A DNA stretch of 57,320 nt from Bradyrhizobium pachyrhizi (lineage in GTDB: Bacteria > Pseudomonadota > Alphaproteobacteria > Rhizobiales > Xanthobacteraceae): contig NZ_LFIQ01000103.1 of assembly GCF_001189245.1 (NCBI RefSeq), forward strand, positions 1 to 57,320, written 5' to 3'. Each line of letters starts with the position of its first letter. The stretch's first letter is position 1. Below, in pieces: positions 1 through 8,645 of this stretch. The position numbers and the translations under genes are program-made. Under the pieces are notes generated by a model. The model saw only the letters and a program-made list of their open reading frames with translations. It was not told where the DNA came from and searched no databases.

Positions 1-355
1 CACTCACCGGCTGTTCGATCGAGCGGGCCTATGTCGACAAGGGGTATCGCGGTCACGATGCACAAAGTCCCCGTCGCGTCTTCATCTCCGGCCAGAAGCG
101 CGGCGTCTTCGGTGTCATCAAGCGCGAGCTACGCCGCCGCTCCGCCATCGAGCCCATCATCGGACACAGGCGGAAGGTCACCTCGGCCGCTGCTACCTCA
201 AAGGCCGTGCCGGCGACGCCGCCAACGTCATCCTCTCAGCCGTCGGCCACAACTTGCGCCGCATCCTCGCCTGGCTCAGGGAGTTCTTACGCCTTCTCCT
301 GGAACTGCAATGGCGAACGCTCGCCTGTCCCGCAGAGCTCAATCCGGTTTCTTAA
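1..355 (+). pseudogene. IS5-family transposase, C-terminal remnant with frameshift
   Basis: The plus strand encodes the end of a DDE transposase entering from the left edge. Positions 3-170 read AYVDKGYRGHD and then KRELRRRSAIEPIIGH, typical of the last catalytic block of IS5-like transposases. Around 171-176 the frame is broken; from 173 a second frame reads EGHLGRCYLKGRAGDAAN and runs to a TAA at 353-355. The two frames together give the usual family C-terminus, so this is one gene with a small indel, not two. The element is probably inactive. Its right end seems to lie just past 355 and cuts into the neighbouring minus-strand effector gene. The IS5 assignment is from motif memory; the exact IS name is unknown. 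Confidence 0.75.
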
Positions 356-1916
356 CGAACGACGTCGGATGATGAGCTACGAGCTGAACGAGTGCGTCTT
401 GCGGATTGAATGGATGGCCCTGCCTCCTCACTCCTGCTGGCACCAACAGCGCCGTGTAACGGTCAGACTTGATTACGAATCTGGTTGATCGGTTCTCCTG
501 GCTCGGCTCGGTGCCGCTCCCGTCCAGCGCAAATATCTGCGCGGCCGGGGCGGGGTTATGCTCGTGCGGCCAGTGTATGGGACGGGTAGACTCTGCGAAA
601 TCCAGATCTTCGGGATCTTGCCACGCTGGAAGAGACGACTTTGGCCCGGCCTCTTCCAACATTCCCCACAAAAGATCCTGATCATGATCTTCCGCGGAGA
701 GGAACACTGGTGATGCAACGTTGCCGCCTTCGCCGCGCGACACCGACACATCTTCGTGCCCAGTAGCCCCTGTTAGGGACTGCGCCGCCTCCCATTGCGA
801 TAGTTCGGCCTGAAGAGGGGCCTGCATCAGCATGCGATCGCTCGGACCACCGACCTCGCTCAGCTGCCAGCCAAAACCCGCATGAGTTGCAGTCGCGGGT
901 GAGCCCTCTTGCTGGGCCGCGCTGCCCGATTGTTGATGTGTGAAATGCATTGAGGGTTGATCGAATTGGTCGGCCGGCAGCGTCTGGCCCAGATTCGCTG
1001 CGCCGAGCTGCTGCCCCTCCTTGTCTGAATTTTGCGCGCCCCAGTGAGCGGCTGAATCCATTCCCGGCCACCCCTCAGATAGATCGAATCTGACGACGAC
1101 CCCCGCGCCGCACGAGTTTCCATCACGATCCAAAGGCTGCTCTTGATCGAGAAAGGACATAGGCAAATGATCGATCGGATCTGGCGGGACCCGCGAACTC
1201 GATACGTTCTCACGCGAAACGACTTGGCCGATGCTCGCGCGGTACTCTTGAAGCCGATTCAACGCAATGAAGAGTCTCTTGTCATTTGGAAACAACCTAT
1301 CAGCATGGCGAACCAGGGTCTTGTAATCGAGGCGAGCTATTGAGGAAGGCCGGAGTGCCACGGCTAGTTTGCGAAGGCCGGTCGCATAGTTGTCGGCGCT
1401 CTTCTGGTCGATCATTCGACCAAAGCCTGCAATGACCGCTGCCTTGAGGAGGCGCTCGTCTTCCTTCGACGCACGATATTTTGTTGGACCGGGGCGAACA
1501 GGGGCGTCCGGATTACGATATCGATCGATCAGCGACAAAGCGGCCAGGATGAGCCTGTTGTTCGGAAATAGCCGCCGAGCGCTATCGCGCAACTTTGCAT
1601 TGTCTAATGCAGCCATCGTTTTGCCGGAAAGCTTAAGCTCTTGAGCCAATTCACGAAGACCGCGGTCATAAATGCCAATGGTGACTGTGCTCGCTGGGAC
1701 CTGCCGAGCGTGGGCTAAATCGGTCGCCGCCTGAATGAGGCGGTCGTCTTCCTCAGCGATATCGAAGAGCTGCTTGTGCGGATATGCGTTATCGGGTGCT
1801 TGCGCCGCCGCGCTTATGTGTTGCTCAAAACCTCCTTGCTGCTGCGGAGTTTCCGCCGCGGCATCGCACGTATCCGGATGTCGATCGAATCGGTTGGTAT
1901 TGTCGAGCGAATCCAT
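339..1916 (-). CDS. Truncated type III effector-like protein (NopD/Bel2-5-type N-terminal repeat region)
   Basis: A 525-residue minus-strand protein. Residues about 54-135 and 149-226 are two diverged copies of an 80-residue helical repeat; shared landmarks are EDDRL/EDERL, RLFPNNRLILAAL/RLFPNDKRLFIAL and a final RYR/EYR. Repeats of this kind occur in the N-terminal part of large Bradyrhizobium effectors of the NopD/Bel2-5 group, which carry a C-terminal ULP (SUMO protease) domain. That domain is absent: the reading frame runs into the transposase remnant and stops with a few codons taken from IS DNA. Residues 230-500 are low-complexity and rich in Gln, Ser and Pro, with no recognisable domain. 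A tts box lies 59 bp upstream. I infer a former secreted effector truncated by IS insertion; whether the remaining protein is secreted is unknown. Confidence 0.6.
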   Translation of the reverse strand: MDSLDNTNRFDRHPDTCDAAAETPQQQGGFEQHISAAAQAPDNAYPHKQLFDIAEEDDRLIQAATDLAHARQVPASTVTIGIYDRGLRELAQELKLSGKTMAALDNAKLRDSARRLFPNNRLILAALSLIDRYRNPDAPVRPGPTKYRASKEDERLLKAAVIAGFGRMIDQKSADNYATGLRKLAVALRPSSIARLDYKTLVRHADRLFPNDKRLFIALNRLQEYRASIGQVVSRENVSSSRVPPDPIDHLPMSFLDQEQPLDRDGNSCGAGVVVRFDLSEGWPGMDSAAHWGAQNSDKEGQQLGAANLGQTLPADQFDQPSMHFTHQQSGSAAQQEGSPATATHAGFGWQLSEVGGPSDRMLMQAPLQAELSQWEAAQSLTGATGHEDVSVSRGEGGNVASPVFLSAEDHDQDLLWGMLEEAGPKSSLPAWQDPEDLDFAESTRPIHWPHEHNPAPAAQIFALDGSGTEPSQENRSTRFVIKSDRYTALLVPAGVRRQGHPFNPQDALVQLVAHHPTSFVKKPD

Positions 1917-1974
1917 ATTTTTGCTCCGCTTGAGCGATTTCTAATTGTCTCTTTGTCGCTGTCTAGCCTCTGGA

Positions 1975-2002
1975 TACCGGCGTCAGCTGTCAGAAACCTG
2001 AC
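1975..2002 (-). promoter_or_regulatory. tts box (TtsI-binding promoter element)
   Basis: Read on the minus strand the site is GTCAGGTTTCTGACAGCT followed by GACGCC. It matches the rhizobial tts box (GTCAG-TT..., AGCT, then a C-rich end) at 12 of 16 defined positions by my count. It lies 59 bp upstream of the effector-like gene starting at 1916, in the right orientation. The motif is partly palindromic, so orientation is supported mainly by the adjacent gene. Confidence 0.5.
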
Positions 2003-2566
2003 GCATCAGAACAAAACCAGATCCGTGAGCAATGAGATCGACGTACGAGAGGGATGGAAGTTGGCGCGAAAAAGCAGTCGCTTTCGCGGAAGGCAGACCC
2101 TGGTGGCTTACTTCCTTGCGTTTTTGGATTTTGCCCGTTGATCGATGCGCGGTCGGGCGGCGGCGATCAGGTGAGAATTATCACCCTTATCGCCGCCTGC
2201 TATGCATCCACGCTACGCGTATTGAAAGTATAGCGGAACGGTCGCGCGGCGTCGGGCCGATTACTGAATAATGCTTGAAAGCTCCCACTTAACGTGGTGG
2301 CCGCGCCCTGCGGCATGGAACCTCCGATCGATTGACCGCGTCTCCCACCTTTCGGCCGAAAGAAGGGGCGTTCGTCGTCACACATGCAAATCGTCCAACG
2401 TCATATTTCTTTCACGCCTTTCGCAGAAGGCAGGCTTTGCGCCTTTCTAAGCAGCTGGGAGATGCGGCATGCCAAAGCATGCTCGCGGACCAATGCAAGT
2501 TTTACGCAAGCGGCTAGTGGATAACCTGCGCGGCCCCGCGCATCCATTTTGGAAGCTGGAGCAGTG
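2003..2566. other. Intergenic stretch, no gene seen
   Basis: About 560 bases between the tts box and the NYN-domain gene. Short open frames exist on both strands, including a 61-codon minus frame ending at 2200, but none has a convincing ribosome binding site or family resemblance. Confidence 0.5.
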
Positions 2567-3145
2567 ATGTCCCAATTCGAAAAGCTCGCCCTCTTTATTG
2601 ACGGTCCCAACCTCCACGCCACTTCCAAGGCGCTTGGTTTCGAGATCGACTACAAGCGCCAGCTTGAGGAGTATCGGAGGCGGGGCCCGTTGCTGCAAGC
2701 GTTCTATTACACGCCGATCGCCGAGGATCAGGAGTATTCGTCGATCCGGCCGCTCATCGATTGGCTGGACTATAACGGCTATACCGTCGTCACCAAGGCA
2801 ACTGGGGAATTTCTTGACGCCAGCGGTCGGCGTAAGGTGAAAGGTAACAAGAACATCGAGCTAGCGGTCGATGCCATGGAACTCGCGGAGCATATCGACC
2901 AGATGATCCTATTCTCTGGTGACGGCGACTTCCGTTCGTTGATTAGAGCCGTGCAGCGCCGCGGCGTCAGTGTCACCGTCGTCTCGACCATTGCGGTCCA
3001 GCCGATAGTCGCAGACGAACTTCGGCGACAGGCGGATGATTTTATCGAACTAGCGCAGCTGAAGCCAAAGCTGGGGCGCGATCCGGCCGATCAGTTCGGG
3101 CCCGCGACAGATGCCGGCAACCAAGAGTCGGGTAGCACGGAATAG
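2567..3145 (+). CDS. NYN domain (LabA/DUF88-like) protein, putative ribonuclease
   Basis: A 192-residue protein of the NYN/PIN-like fold. The N-terminus reads LALFIDGPNLHA, with the first conserved Asp, then KGNKNIELAVDAMEL and LFSGDGDFRSLI supply the other acidic positions expected of the metal-binding site. The family is related to PIN-domain nucleases and is assumed to act on RNA; LabA is a founding member. An in-frame ATG exists at 2549, but GGAG at 2558-2561 sits five bases before the ATG at 2567, so the shorter start is preferred. The last 25 residues are polar and probably disordered. The gene stands alone and gives no hint of its substrate. Confidence 0.85.
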   Translation: MSQFEKLALFIDGPNLHATSKALGFEIDYKRQLEEYRRRGPLLQAFYYTPIAEDQEYSSIRPLIDWLDYNGYTVVTKATGEFLDASGRRKVKGNKNIELAVDAMELAEHIDQMILFSGDGDFRSLIRAVQRRGVSVTVVSTIAVQPIVADELRRQADDFIELAQLKPKLGRDPADQFGPATDAGNQESGSTE

Positions 3146-3341
3146 CGCATGCGGTGACGGCAAGTGGCCGTCATGCCCGGCGGCCCGCCGGCTCCATGCG
3201 AGGAGCACGAATATCTCGTGATGACTTCCTCTCAGTGCTTCTCGCGCCTGTTCATGCTGTTGTGCCATCCTCTCGGAAAGTCCGGCACCAGCGGGGATTG
3301 CTGCTGGCCGTAACGCGCTCGGCAGCAGCCTTCCCGCGCCC

Positions 3342-3557
3342 TCAGATGGGACTGACGATGGCTTCGGCCGCATCCTGCGCGGGCTGACCAGCTGCGCTGG
3401 ACCAGTGGTCGGATTGCCGTAGTTCGCTCCCAAGCCGCATCAGGCTGCACTGCAGCCAAAGTTTTTCCTGCTTCTCGTGCCCGCTACGCCGAAAAAGCGA
3501 CTCGGCATATGCGCGCATGCGGAATCGGTAAAGCAGTCGATAGAAATGACTGGCCAT
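3342..3557 (-). CDS. Small hypothetical protein (71 aa)
   Basis: A 71-codon frame starting MASHFYRLLYRF, with AGGAG seven bases before the ATG. The N-terminal half is basic and aromatic, the C-terminal half polar. I do not recognise a family. The good ribosome binding site is the main reason to list it; an in-frame ATG at 3599 has no such site. It could be a remnant. Confidence 0.35.
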   Translation of the reverse strand: MASHFYRLLYRFRMRAYAESLFRRSGHEKQEKLWLQCSLMRLGSELRQSDHWSSAAGQPAQDAAEAIVSPI

Positions 3558-3859
3558 GTATCTGCTCCTGGTCCAGTTCACCAACGAGACGCTTTTCATC
3601 GCGTCATTGTCTTCATTGAGTGCGATGTTTGAATTTTATCCCAAAAAACGCTTGAAGCCGGCCTTGGAGCCCCGTCCCTTGATGGATTTCACTCCAGGGA
3701 TAGCGGTTCACGACGTAAAGGGGCAGTGGCAAATTGGATCTCCGCAATGGAGATCCATACTTGAGCCATGAATTAGAAGCGGATGGCAGGCAGGGATGTG
3801 GCCAAGATCAAGTCGACCTCGTGCCGGACCTAGCGTCATTCTACGATAAAGTCGCCGTC
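3558..3859. other. Intergenic stretch, nothing seen
   Basis: About 300 bases with no frame that has both a start signal and family resemblance. Confidence 0.4.
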
Positions 3860-4180
3860 TTAGATGCCGCGAGAACCCGTGCAGGCCATGATAAAAGCAT
3901 CCAACAGGCTTTGAAGGCTTTCGACGTCTACTAACAACCTATCCGACGCTTCGCGTTCTGTTGTGCCGAGCGCATAGGACTCGCGTAGGCGCCTGGCGTG
4001 GTTTACCCGTTCGCGGCTCGCTTTTCGGCAAACCTCTAGCTGCGCGGGATCATGACGGAGCTTGTCAAACTCGCCGAGCAACAATCTCGTGACCGTTTGT
4101 CGTTCATGGCTGGTGAGATCAGTGCTGTAGAGCACATTGAGATAGCGATCGATGTTGGCACGCGTGACGTACCCGTACAT
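3860..4180 (-). CDS. Hypothetical protein (106 aa)
   Basis: A 106-residue, mainly helical and charged protein starting MYGYVTRANIDRYL. The ATG is preceded by AGGGGA at a spacing of seven bases, a strong ribosome binding site. The composition (many Arg, Leu, Glu, heptad-like spacing, no membrane segment) suggests a small soluble helical protein. I do not recognise the family. It has no partner gene on either side. Confidence 0.55.
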   Translation of the reverse strand: MYGYVTRANIDRYLNVLYSTDLTSHERQTVTRLLLGEFDKLRHDPAQLEVCRKASRERVNHARRLRESYALGTTEREASDRLLVDVESLQSLLDAFIMACTGSRGI

Positions 4181-4825
4181 GTCGCTAGTCCCCTATGTCC
4201 GGGACGGTCCCTGGGAAAGAGCGTATTGTAGCGCCCAACGACATCACTAGCAATTGTTGCTGTTCGAGCCCGCCACTGCGGAACGGCTCGACCATTGCGT
4301 TTGATGATCATGGCACAGAGCCTTCGGAACGTGCTCTTGTGGTCCATTCTGGGCACGTCGGCGATGATAGCGCGCGGCTTTGTCCGTTTCGTACAATTCT
4401 TGCGTCCTTTTTGAGGACGATGCACGCCGCCGCCGGCCGCCCTTCCCAGCTGTGAGATTTCAAATGGGGGAGCGGGGCAAAAACAAGCTCTGTCAGAGCT
4501 CAGTCTCGAGTTGGCGCCGGTGAGAGACTAGAGGCCCCGTGTATCAATCCGGCGGCGACTGCCGGTTCGATCGCATACAATGCAGATCCTTATGAAACGT
4601 ACGATAATGGCTTGCTGCGCTAGTCCAGCAAGAAACGTAAACTGCGAGCGATTCATAAGACAGCGCATCGCAGTGAGAGGCTCGACCGATTCAATTCTCG
4701 AAAGTGCCTTGAACAAGTTAGTCACCGAACGACTGCGTGAGCTCGTATGCGCTCCGATATGATCCCCGTGTCAACGAGCGCGCCGTTCGGTTGAATCCCG
4801 CAGGTCTCTTGGCATCGACGCCGGG
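4181..4825. other. Intergenic stretch, no gene seen
   Basis: About 645 bases. A small inverted repeat, AGCTCT-GTC-AGAGCT, occurs near 4483-4497. Several short frames exist on both strands but none has convincing features. Probably decayed accessory DNA. Confidence 0.45.
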
Positions 4826-5185
4826 TTAACGTCCGCACGTAGGCGCGGCTCGCCGGCTAAGCTGGATCATTCCTCCGACCGCGGCGAAGCGCGTATCTGT
4901 GGACACATCGTAGTCGGCCGCAAACCGCAGCTCCCGGAGTGGCCGTACCAGCCTGATCGCCTCCTGGTATAGGCCATGCGCTTTATAAGCTCCCAGTTCC
5001 GTCTCGTTGTCGAACTCGGCATAGACCACGACGTCGATATTGTTGTCGAATTGGTCGGTCTTGCGATTGCGAGCGATCTCGAGCCGGCGTGCATGTGGAA
5101 TCGGTGTGAGAACCGCCAGGCCGTCGATGATTTTATCGATGTGAGCCTCATTCATGGCGGCGAACAAGACGAGGTGACGAATCAT
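4826..5185 (-). CDS. Dabb (stress-responsive alpha/beta barrel) domain protein
   Basis: A 119-residue protein. It opens MIRHLVLFAA, the classical beta-strand with the conserved His of the Dabb fold, and continues with a helix, DVVVYAEFDNETEL and AYKAHGLYQEAI, matching the ferredoxin-like half-barrel of this family. Dabb proteins usually form dimers; some are enzymes (polyketide cyclases, fluoroacetyl-type hydrolases), many have unknown function. The last 20 residues go beyond the domain and look unstructured. The gene is isolated, so no pathway can be assigned. The ribosome binding site is weak. Confidence 0.7.
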   Translation of the reverse strand: MIRHLVLFAAMNEAHIDKIIDGLAVLTPIPHARRLEIARNRKTDQFDNNIDVVVYAEFDNETELGAYKAHGLYQEAIRLVRPLRELRFAADYDVSTDTRFAAVGGMIQLSRRAAPTCGR

Positions 5186-5678
5186 GGATGGCCCGAAGCT
5201 TGTGTTGCAGGTCGGTCAAATAGTTATCGTTAGTTTGGCCGCGCGGCAACACGCGCCAAGGAGGTCGACGGTTTTGTGCGCCGGAATTGGTAGTCGGTGT
5301 CGCAATCGCTTGGGTACAGAGCGTGCGCTTATGATACGATTAGATCACGCTCGCTGATCGAACGCGCGCTCGTCCGCTTTGTACGAAGTTTTCGAGGGCG
5401 TGGGAAAGCGCAATCTGCCAACATAGCTATGCGACGGCGGAATGACCCGTGCCGCGGTTGGTTCACCCTCTCGGCGGGCGTTCGGGAGGGCCTTTTAGGT
5501 GCGGACAATTGGGGGGCAGATGTCTTCGCGTGACGCTGGCATCAAGATGAGCAGCGTCGGCATCACCTGCATGGGCAAGTTTGTCGACGATCGCGTCGGT
5601 ATACTTGTCCTGCTTGCTCATTCACGTTGTGGAATGAAGTCGATGGCGTGCGATTGGTGGCGTCGCTGAGCGATCCCG
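5186..5678. other. Intergenic stretch, no gene seen
   Basis: About 490 bases. A short frame from ATG 5547 ends after about 40 codons. Nothing recognisable. Confidence 0.4.
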
Positions 5679-5912
5679 GTGCGCGTGGTCGCGACGGGCA
5701 GAATCAGATTCAACCGGACAAGAGACTTGTTCGCCGGACGTCGGTTCATTACCGATGGACTGGAGACGCCGTGCTTCCTCGGCCAGCGCGCTTCGATCTA
5801 CATGCAAATCGGTCGCGCGCCGGTGACATGGCACAAGCTGAGAACTGTGCCGCGAAGATTCGATCGGTCGCTGCGGGCGGCAGGATATTTGATCGATGAA
5901 CCCGCCGCTTAA
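5679..5912 (+). CDS. Unrecognised small ORF overlapping the start of bioF
   Basis: A 77-codon frame with GTG start, ending at 5912 and overlapping the bioF start codon by 17 bases, as in translationally coupled genes. The part from FITDGLETPCFLG to RRFDRSLRAAGYLI looks protein-like in composition. A stop codon lies just upstream at 5667, and the preceding DNA reads protein-like in a different frame, so this could be the 3' end of a longer, frameshifted gene. I do not recognise a family. Confidence 0.3.
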   Translation: MRVVATGRIRFNRTRDLFAGRRFITDGLETPCFLGQRASIYMQIGRAPVTWHKLRTVPRRFDRSLRAAGYLIDEPAA

Positions 5913-7035
5913 TGCTTATGTCGCGGCCCTAGGAGCCTTGAAAGATGACGATCGGCTGCGCGGCCTGAAGCCGCGCACAGGGATCGATTTTGCTTCAAAC
6001 GATTATCTGGCGCTGGCGAATGCGCCCCGTATGAAGAAGGCTATGTTCACCGCGCTCGATGCCGGTACGCCGATCGGAGCTGGTGGGTCACGGCTTCTGC
6101 GCGGCAATTGTGAGGAGCACGAAGCTCTCGAATCGGAGGCGGCGCGGTTCTTCCGAGCGGAGACAGCGCTGTTCTTCGGCGGCGGTTACATCGCAAATCT
6201 TGCCATTCTGACAACGTTGCCGCAGCAGGGCGATTTGCTTGTTCTCGATTCGCTCGCACACGCCAGCACTCATGACGGCGCACGAGCGGGCCGAGCCGAG
6301 TTCCGGATAAGCGCTCATAATGACCCCCAGTCAATCGAAGACACGATTGGTGATTGGCGCGCCAAGGGCGGAAAGGGGCGCGTCTGGGTCGTGGTGGAGA
6401 GCCTCTACAGTATGGACGGAGACTTCGCGCCCCTTAAAGATCTGGTCGCAATCGCCGAGCGCTACGAGGCGTTCTTGGTCGTGGATGAGGCTCATGCGAC
6501 AGGTGTTTACGGCGAGCAGGGACGGGGGCTCACCGCGCCCTATGAGGGGCGCGAGAACCTCTTGGTGGTCCACACCTGCGGCAAAGCGCTGGGCGCGGCG
6601 GGCGCACTTGTGACGGCTTCTGGCGTATTGCGCGACTTCATGGTCAATCGATGTCGTCCATTCATTTTCGCCACCGCGCCACCACCCCTAATGGCAGTCG
6701 CGGTGCGAGAGGCAATCTCAATCCTGCAGGAGGAGCCTGAACGGCAACGACGGCTGATCGATCTGGTCGACTTCACACATCGGCAGCTCGTTGTGTGCGG
6801 TCGCGCGAGTTCTTCGAGCTCACAGATCATTCCTTATGTTGTGGGCGACAATGCCGGCGCGATGCGGCTCGCCTCTGCACTGCAGGCCCGTGGCTTTGAC
6901 ATCCGTGGGATACGGCCGCCAACGGTGCCTGTGGGAACGGCACGGTTGCGGATCTCGCTGACACTTAATGTCGTGCAAGATGATGTATCCGACATGATCG
7001 ATGCGTTAGTCGAAGAGACTTGGGGCGACGTGTAA
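5896..7035 (+). CDS. bioF: 8-amino-7-oxononanoate synthase (biotin synthesis)
   Basis: A 379-residue alpha-oxoamine synthase (PLP-dependent). It joins pimeloyl-thioester and L-alanine to give 8-amino-7-oxononanoate, the first ring-forming step to biotin. Visible family features: DFASNDYLAL near residue 31, GAGGSRLLRGN at 61-71, LDSLAHASTHDGA with the conserved His at 122, VVDEAHATG with Asp197, and HTCGKALGAAG with the PLP lysine at 230. The closest alternatives are 2-amino-3-ketobutyrate CoA ligase and ALA synthase, which share the fold; the SNDYLAL and GSRLLRGN pattern favours BioF. No bioA, bioB or bioD is in the window. A lone bioF on accessory DNA may supplement biotin supply. Confidence 0.8.
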   Translation: MNPPLNAYVAALGALKDDDRLRGLKPRTGIDFASNDYLALANAPRMKKAMFTALDAGTPIGAGGSRLLRGNCEEHEALESEAARFFRAETALFFGGGYIANLAILTTLPQQGDLLVLDSLAHASTHDGARAGRAEFRISAHNDPQSIEDTIGDWRAKGGKGRVWVVVESLYSMDGDFAPLKDLVAIAERYEAFLVVDEAHATGVYGEQGRGLTAPYEGRENLLVVHTCGKALGAAGALVTASGVLRDFMVNRCRPFIFATAPPPLMAVAVREAISILQEEPERQRRLIDLVDFTHRQLVVCGRASSSSSQIIPYVVGDNAGAMRLASALQARGFDIRGIRPPTVPVGTARLRISLTLNVVQDDVSDMIDALVEETWGDV

Positions 7036-7410
7036 TGAGGCCGCGCAAGATGGTCATGAGGCTGATGTTGGAATCGGCAAGTCGGTCTCCAAAGGTGCGC
7101 GCCGACGCACGCAGTTGCGTCCTTTGAATCGGGCACTTCGGAATCAAATTGATAATGCTCACCTATGCAGAGCGGTCAGCGCTATTTGAATAGCACTCTC
7201 AAAGACGTCCATCGATCCTTGAGTGCCGGGCTCGAGGCGTGAAAGCGAAGGCGCAGAAATCCGACGTTCCAGCCGTTGATCGCAGCTGTCGCGCGCGAGA
7301 TAAATTCCGGTTTATTGCGGATCCAAAGTATGCTCTTAAGATTGATTTAGCGATGCGGCTTTTCCGAGACTGGCGGTCGCTTCGTTGGCTGATGCAGGAG
7401 AGACCGTCCG
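7036..7410. other. Intergenic stretch, nothing seen
   Basis: About 375 bases after bioF. No terminator hairpin with a T-run was noticed and no gene is supported. Confidence 0.4.
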
Positions 7411-7503
7411 ATGCCGTCGCGAGCAACCGTGTTCCTCTCATCGGCCGGCTGGGCAGCCGTCGTGATCGTAATTCTGCTGTATGTAATCTTCAGCCCCAGC
7501 TGA
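7411..7503 (+). CDS. Possible 30-aa single-span membrane peptide
   Basis: ATG at 7411 is preceded by AGGAG at 7396-7400. The 30-residue product has a short polar start (MPSRA), a hydrophobic span of about 20 residues around AAVVIVILLYVIF, and a PS tail. The size and shape match small membrane peptides that assist transporters or oxidases. I do not recognise a family and there is no partner gene, so this rests on the hydrophobic run and the ribosome binding site only. Confidence 0.3.
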   Translation: MPSRATVFLSSAGWAAVVIVILLYVIFSPS

Positions 7504-7640
7504 GCCGGACGTCCCTCAACGGGACGATCGGTATCGGTGCCATAACGGATGATCCGGCCAGGATAATTGTCTGAAATTGTACGCTGTCGCCGAGACCGTG
7601 CTTAGATCCCAAACATCCATCGCAGCGCATTTCTGCGGCT

Positions 7641-7775
7641 TCAGTCAACCGTGTTGGCCAGGGCATTGACGGCGGGCATGGACACAGTCGGTCGCGGCAG
7701 GAAATTATGTTGGTGCTGGCCGCGCGTTGCCAACATAAGTGCGTAGAGTACGAGGAGGATAGAGAGCCCGCGCAT
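7641..7775 (-). CDS. Possible 44-aa exported peptide
   Basis: A minus-strand frame of 44 codons. It begins MRGLSILLVLYALMLATRG, a basic residue followed by a hydrophobic core like a signal peptide or a single membrane span. AGGGA lies about nine bases upstream of the ATG. The remainder (HQHNFLPRPT and on) is polar. No family recognised. Confidence 0.3.
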   Translation of the reverse strand: MRGLSILLVLYALMLATRGQHQHNFLPRPTVSMPAVNALANTVD

Positions 7776-7914
7776 AAAAAGGTATCCCTAAGCTGTATGT
7801 CAATTGTGGAGCGGATCACATCCGGTGCATTTACTGCAGCCGACGGACGCGAACGAATTCGCGGCACTCACCGGAGCCGCGTTAGTCGTTTAAACGATTG
7901 CGAGGGTGCTAGGG

Positions 7915-8634
7915 TCAGTTGAGCAGATCGACCTTGCCGGTGTCGAGCCGGTACAGACCTCCAACCACTTTTAGTCTGTTCTGCTCGACTGCCGCGTTCA
8001 GAACCGGGCCCGCCGATTTAAGTTTATCGACGTTATCGATTACGTTTTGCCGGATCGCATTGGCGAACGCATCACCGGTTTGCTGGCGCGATTCCCGTAC
8101 TGCAGGCGCGAGCGAAGCGACGAGGGATGGAATATGCCCCGGCGCCGGCTTGTCGTCGTTGAGCGACCTGATCGTGGCGTCTATGGCACCGCAACGATCG
8201 TGACCGAGTACCAAGATCAGCGGCGTGTTTAGCACGGCGACCGCATATTCCATACTGGCGACCGTGTCACCGTTGGCAAAATTACCGGCGAGGCGGCAGA
8301 CAAACAGGTCACCAAGTCCGCTGTCGAAGGCAAGCTCAGGCGCTACGCGAGAATCGGCGCAGCTCAGAACCGCCGCGTATGGATTTTGCCCATCGACTAA
8401 AACCTGACGCTCGCGCTTGAAATCGTTGGCTCGTGATAACCCCTGGACATAGCGGTCATTACCTTCCGTTAGCCGCTTCAGCGCAGCATCTGGCGAAAGC
8501 TGGTTGTCCGGCTTGGGCGGCCGCTTTGCTTCCTTCGCATTACCAATGTTGTCGACAAGCCCCATGCCAACCACCGAGACGGCGAACAGCAGTAGCGAGC
8601 GGCGCGAAGGCGTGATCGAACGGTCTGCATGCAT
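7915..8634 (-). CDS. Exported beta-class carbonic anhydrase
   Basis: A beta-carbonic anhydrase of about 239 residues that interconverts CO2 and bicarbonate. Zinc ligands are visible: Cys92 in SCADSR, with the Asp94/Arg96 pair, and His145 and Cys148 in LGHDRCGA. The N-terminus PSRRSLLLFAVSVVG resembles a twin-arginine signal, so the enzyme is probably periplasmic. Two starts are possible: ATG 8649, which overlaps the stop of the upstream nuclease gene as ATGA but has no ribosome binding site, and ATG 8634, preceded by GAGGTGG. I prefer 8634. It follows the nuclease gene in one transcription unit, which may start at the MerR-type promoter near 9539. Confidence 0.85.
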   Translation of the reverse strand: MHADRSITPSRRSLLLFAVSVVGMGLVDNIGNAKEAKRPPKPDNQLSPDAALKRLTEGNDRYVQGLSRANDFKRERQVLVDGQNPYAAVLSCADSRVAPELAFDSGLGDLFVCRLAGNFANGDTVASMEYAVAVLNTPLILVLGHDRCGAIDATIRSLNDDKPAPGHIPSLVASLAPAVRESRQQTGDAFANAIRQNVIDNVDKLKSAGPVLNAAVEQNRLKVVGGLYRLDTGKVDLLN

Positions 8635-8645
8635 GTGTGTCCACC

